Origin: Archilochus colubris
Lineage: Eukaryota > Chordata > Aves > Apodiformes > Trochilidae
Assembly (NCBI GenBank): GCA_023079485.1
Contig: CM041092.1
Span: forward strand, 13,157,127 to 13,221,126
Length of the DNA stretch: 64,000 nt
Reading direction: 5' to 3'
Position 1 is the stretch's first letter. Each line of letters begins with the position of its first letter. This document shows positions 62,401 through 64,000 of this stretch, one piece after another. The notes beneath the pieces are model-generated. The model ran no database searches and was not told where the DNA came from. It worked only from the letters and a program-made list of their open reading frames with translations. A program made the translations under genes and the position numbers.

Positions 62401-64000
62401 GCAGGAGCCTTTTGGTGAGAAGGAAGTAGAAGTAGTGGAATTAGGTTACTTAAGGGAGGTGCTGAGTCCTTGCGTCTGGGTGTGTTTGAAGGGGTAAATG
62501 AACTTCTGTCATAGATGTAGTTTCTCTAGCTTCAAGAGTGGATACAGAGAATGTGCCTTCTGAAGATACCTTCCAAACGAATTTGTCCATTAAGCAACAT
62601 ACTCTTCAGACTAGGCTTAAAGATGAAACTTTCCCTGGCTGAAGATCCCTAGGGGAGTTGTAATTCATGTGAAATCTGTGGTTCAGCCTATCTTATGGGA
62701 TTCCTGTTTTAATGGGTAAGTTTTAGGGAGTCGTAGCAGGCATTTCATCAATACTGCCTGGCTCCAGAGATAGGACCAGGGTCACAGAATGCAAAAGACC
62801 AGTGTGACTGACAGAGCAGTCTGGATAACAACAAAAGGAATTAAAATCTTTATGAAACAGAGAACCTGGGGAGAAGTAAAGAAATTAAAGCATTTCATTT
62901 TTATTTTAATCTTTAAACATTTAAAATGCAATTAAAGGAAATTTTGGAGAGCCATTTCAGATTTTAATTAAAAGTAAATGTTTAATACTGAACAATGCAC
63001 ACTGGATCATCATGACCACTAATTAATTATTAAGACCATAGAGTGATGCAGAACAGCTCAGTTTTTTCTTCAGAGTGCATCCTACAAATTCTCAGCCTAT
63101 TTGTCCTATAAATTCTCTACTTATCTCAGATAAGTAGATCAGATTATAATGACCTTTAATTAAGTAGTTAGGTAGCATTAAAGATGTTGATTTCATTATT
63201 TATCTTCCATTCTTAAGTGGATACTTGGGTGCTATTAAATTGTATTTACTGTCCCTCAGCCTTTTTTGTAATACAACTTTAAAAACTTTTTTAAAAGCTT
63301 GTAATGGAAAGTGAGTAAGAAATTCTGTTCCAGTGCCGATTTCCACTAAATATGGGTTGGGGTTTTTTTGTGAGAAACTGAGTACATGAAGACAACATTA
63401 AAAAAGTTATTTTGTATTGTCATTCTTAGATATTTTCACCTATTTTCAAGTCCTGGATCTTGTTTATAGTAGTCTGAAAATAAGTTTGAAGGGGCCTTGA
63501 GTTAATTGCCCTCAAATATTCCTTCAAAGTATGGTTATGTTGATTCAGACACATTGTATCAGCACATTTGTATATTAACAAAGGTCTTTCTTCCCTCAAG
63601 ATGTTAACAGAGCCTTTTTAATGAATTCCCAATTAATTTTATCAAAAGTATTTTAATAAATAAAAGATGAATGGAGAGATGAGGTAGAACTCTGCCCTCT
63701 AATGTAGAAAGCAAGCAGAAATGAAGGTTTTCTTTTTTTCATTTTTCGTTAATTAACTTTGTCTTTTGGGAATAAGGTTGAGTCTTAAATTGAAAAGATT
63801 CAGGAAAGAACAAAATATATATAAATCATGAATCTCAAAGGAATACACGGGAAGGGTGAGGAAGAGTACAATTATTTTTAAGATCCCTATTATATTATAC
63901 TTCATTATATTAAATTTATAGTTAAGGCTGACATCATTTTTAAATGGGCTACAAAGTTTCATGCTTAAAGGACAAGTATAAAGGTTAAGGCAGAGCACTT
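59437..64000. other. Non-coding DNA, no gene recognised
   Basis: A T/G-rich low-complexity patch lies at about 59531-59585. The rest is unique-looking AT-rich sequence to the end of the window. The 81-codon frame at 63753-63998 (-) has no recognisable domain. Confidence 0.55.

Overview
This window is vertebrate and almost certainly bird nuclear DNA. It is AT-rich and essentially gene-free. Several CR1 LINE 3' ends are present (the typical avian LINE, with the terminal ATTCTATGATTCT-type repeat), together with long terminal repeats (LTRs) of endogenous-retrovirus type. I see no intact host protein-coding gene, no recognisable multi-exon gene, and no tRNA or rRNA gene. Almost all short open reading frames look like chance or belong to repeats. 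The window is best read as intergenic or intronic sequence with nested mobile elements.

Layout. 1-13349: unique-looking AT-rich DNA with a few pyrimidine tracts. 13350-14618: a CR1 fragment (-), a GC-rich LTR fragment (+) and a CR1 3' end (+). 14619-21514: unique-looking. 21515-21837: a solo LTR (-) with a probable target-site duplication. 21838-33629: unique-looking with low-complexity tracts. 33630-34751: a CR1 copy (+) covering the reverse-transcriptase core to the 3' end. 37029-37403: a 375-nt uninterrupted pyrimidine run, mostly CTCCT pentamers. 37404-50008: unique-looking. 50009-55258: a nested complex. 59272-59436: a CR1 3' end (-).

The nested complex is the point of interest. An old CR1 (+) was interrupted first by a CR1 insertion whose 5' part is inverted (50131-50747). 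It was interrupted again, a few codons downstream, by a roughly 4.2-kb composite element on the minus strand (50784 to about 54945). The composite has three LTR copies or part-copies. Between them lie two separate segments derived from the host SUMO-protease gene SENP2, in the same orientation as the LTRs. The larger segment (54351 to about 53060) keeps a 253-codon open frame matching the SENP2 N-terminal half. It then runs, with frameshifts and an amber codon, into the start of the catalytic domain. The smaller (52520-52390) joins SENP2 codons 1 to about 20 directly to a block that lies about 100 codons in. I saw no gag, pol or env similarity. The simplest inference is a non-autonomous LTR element, or a set of recombined LTR insertions, that picked up an LTR-SENP2 chimeric transcript. 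The LTR fragment at 13.6-14.07 kb appears to be a relative of the same LTR family.

Limits: everything here is read by eye from one window. Repeat boundaries are approximate, usually within 5-20 bp and more for old copies. Family subnames need a repeat-library search.
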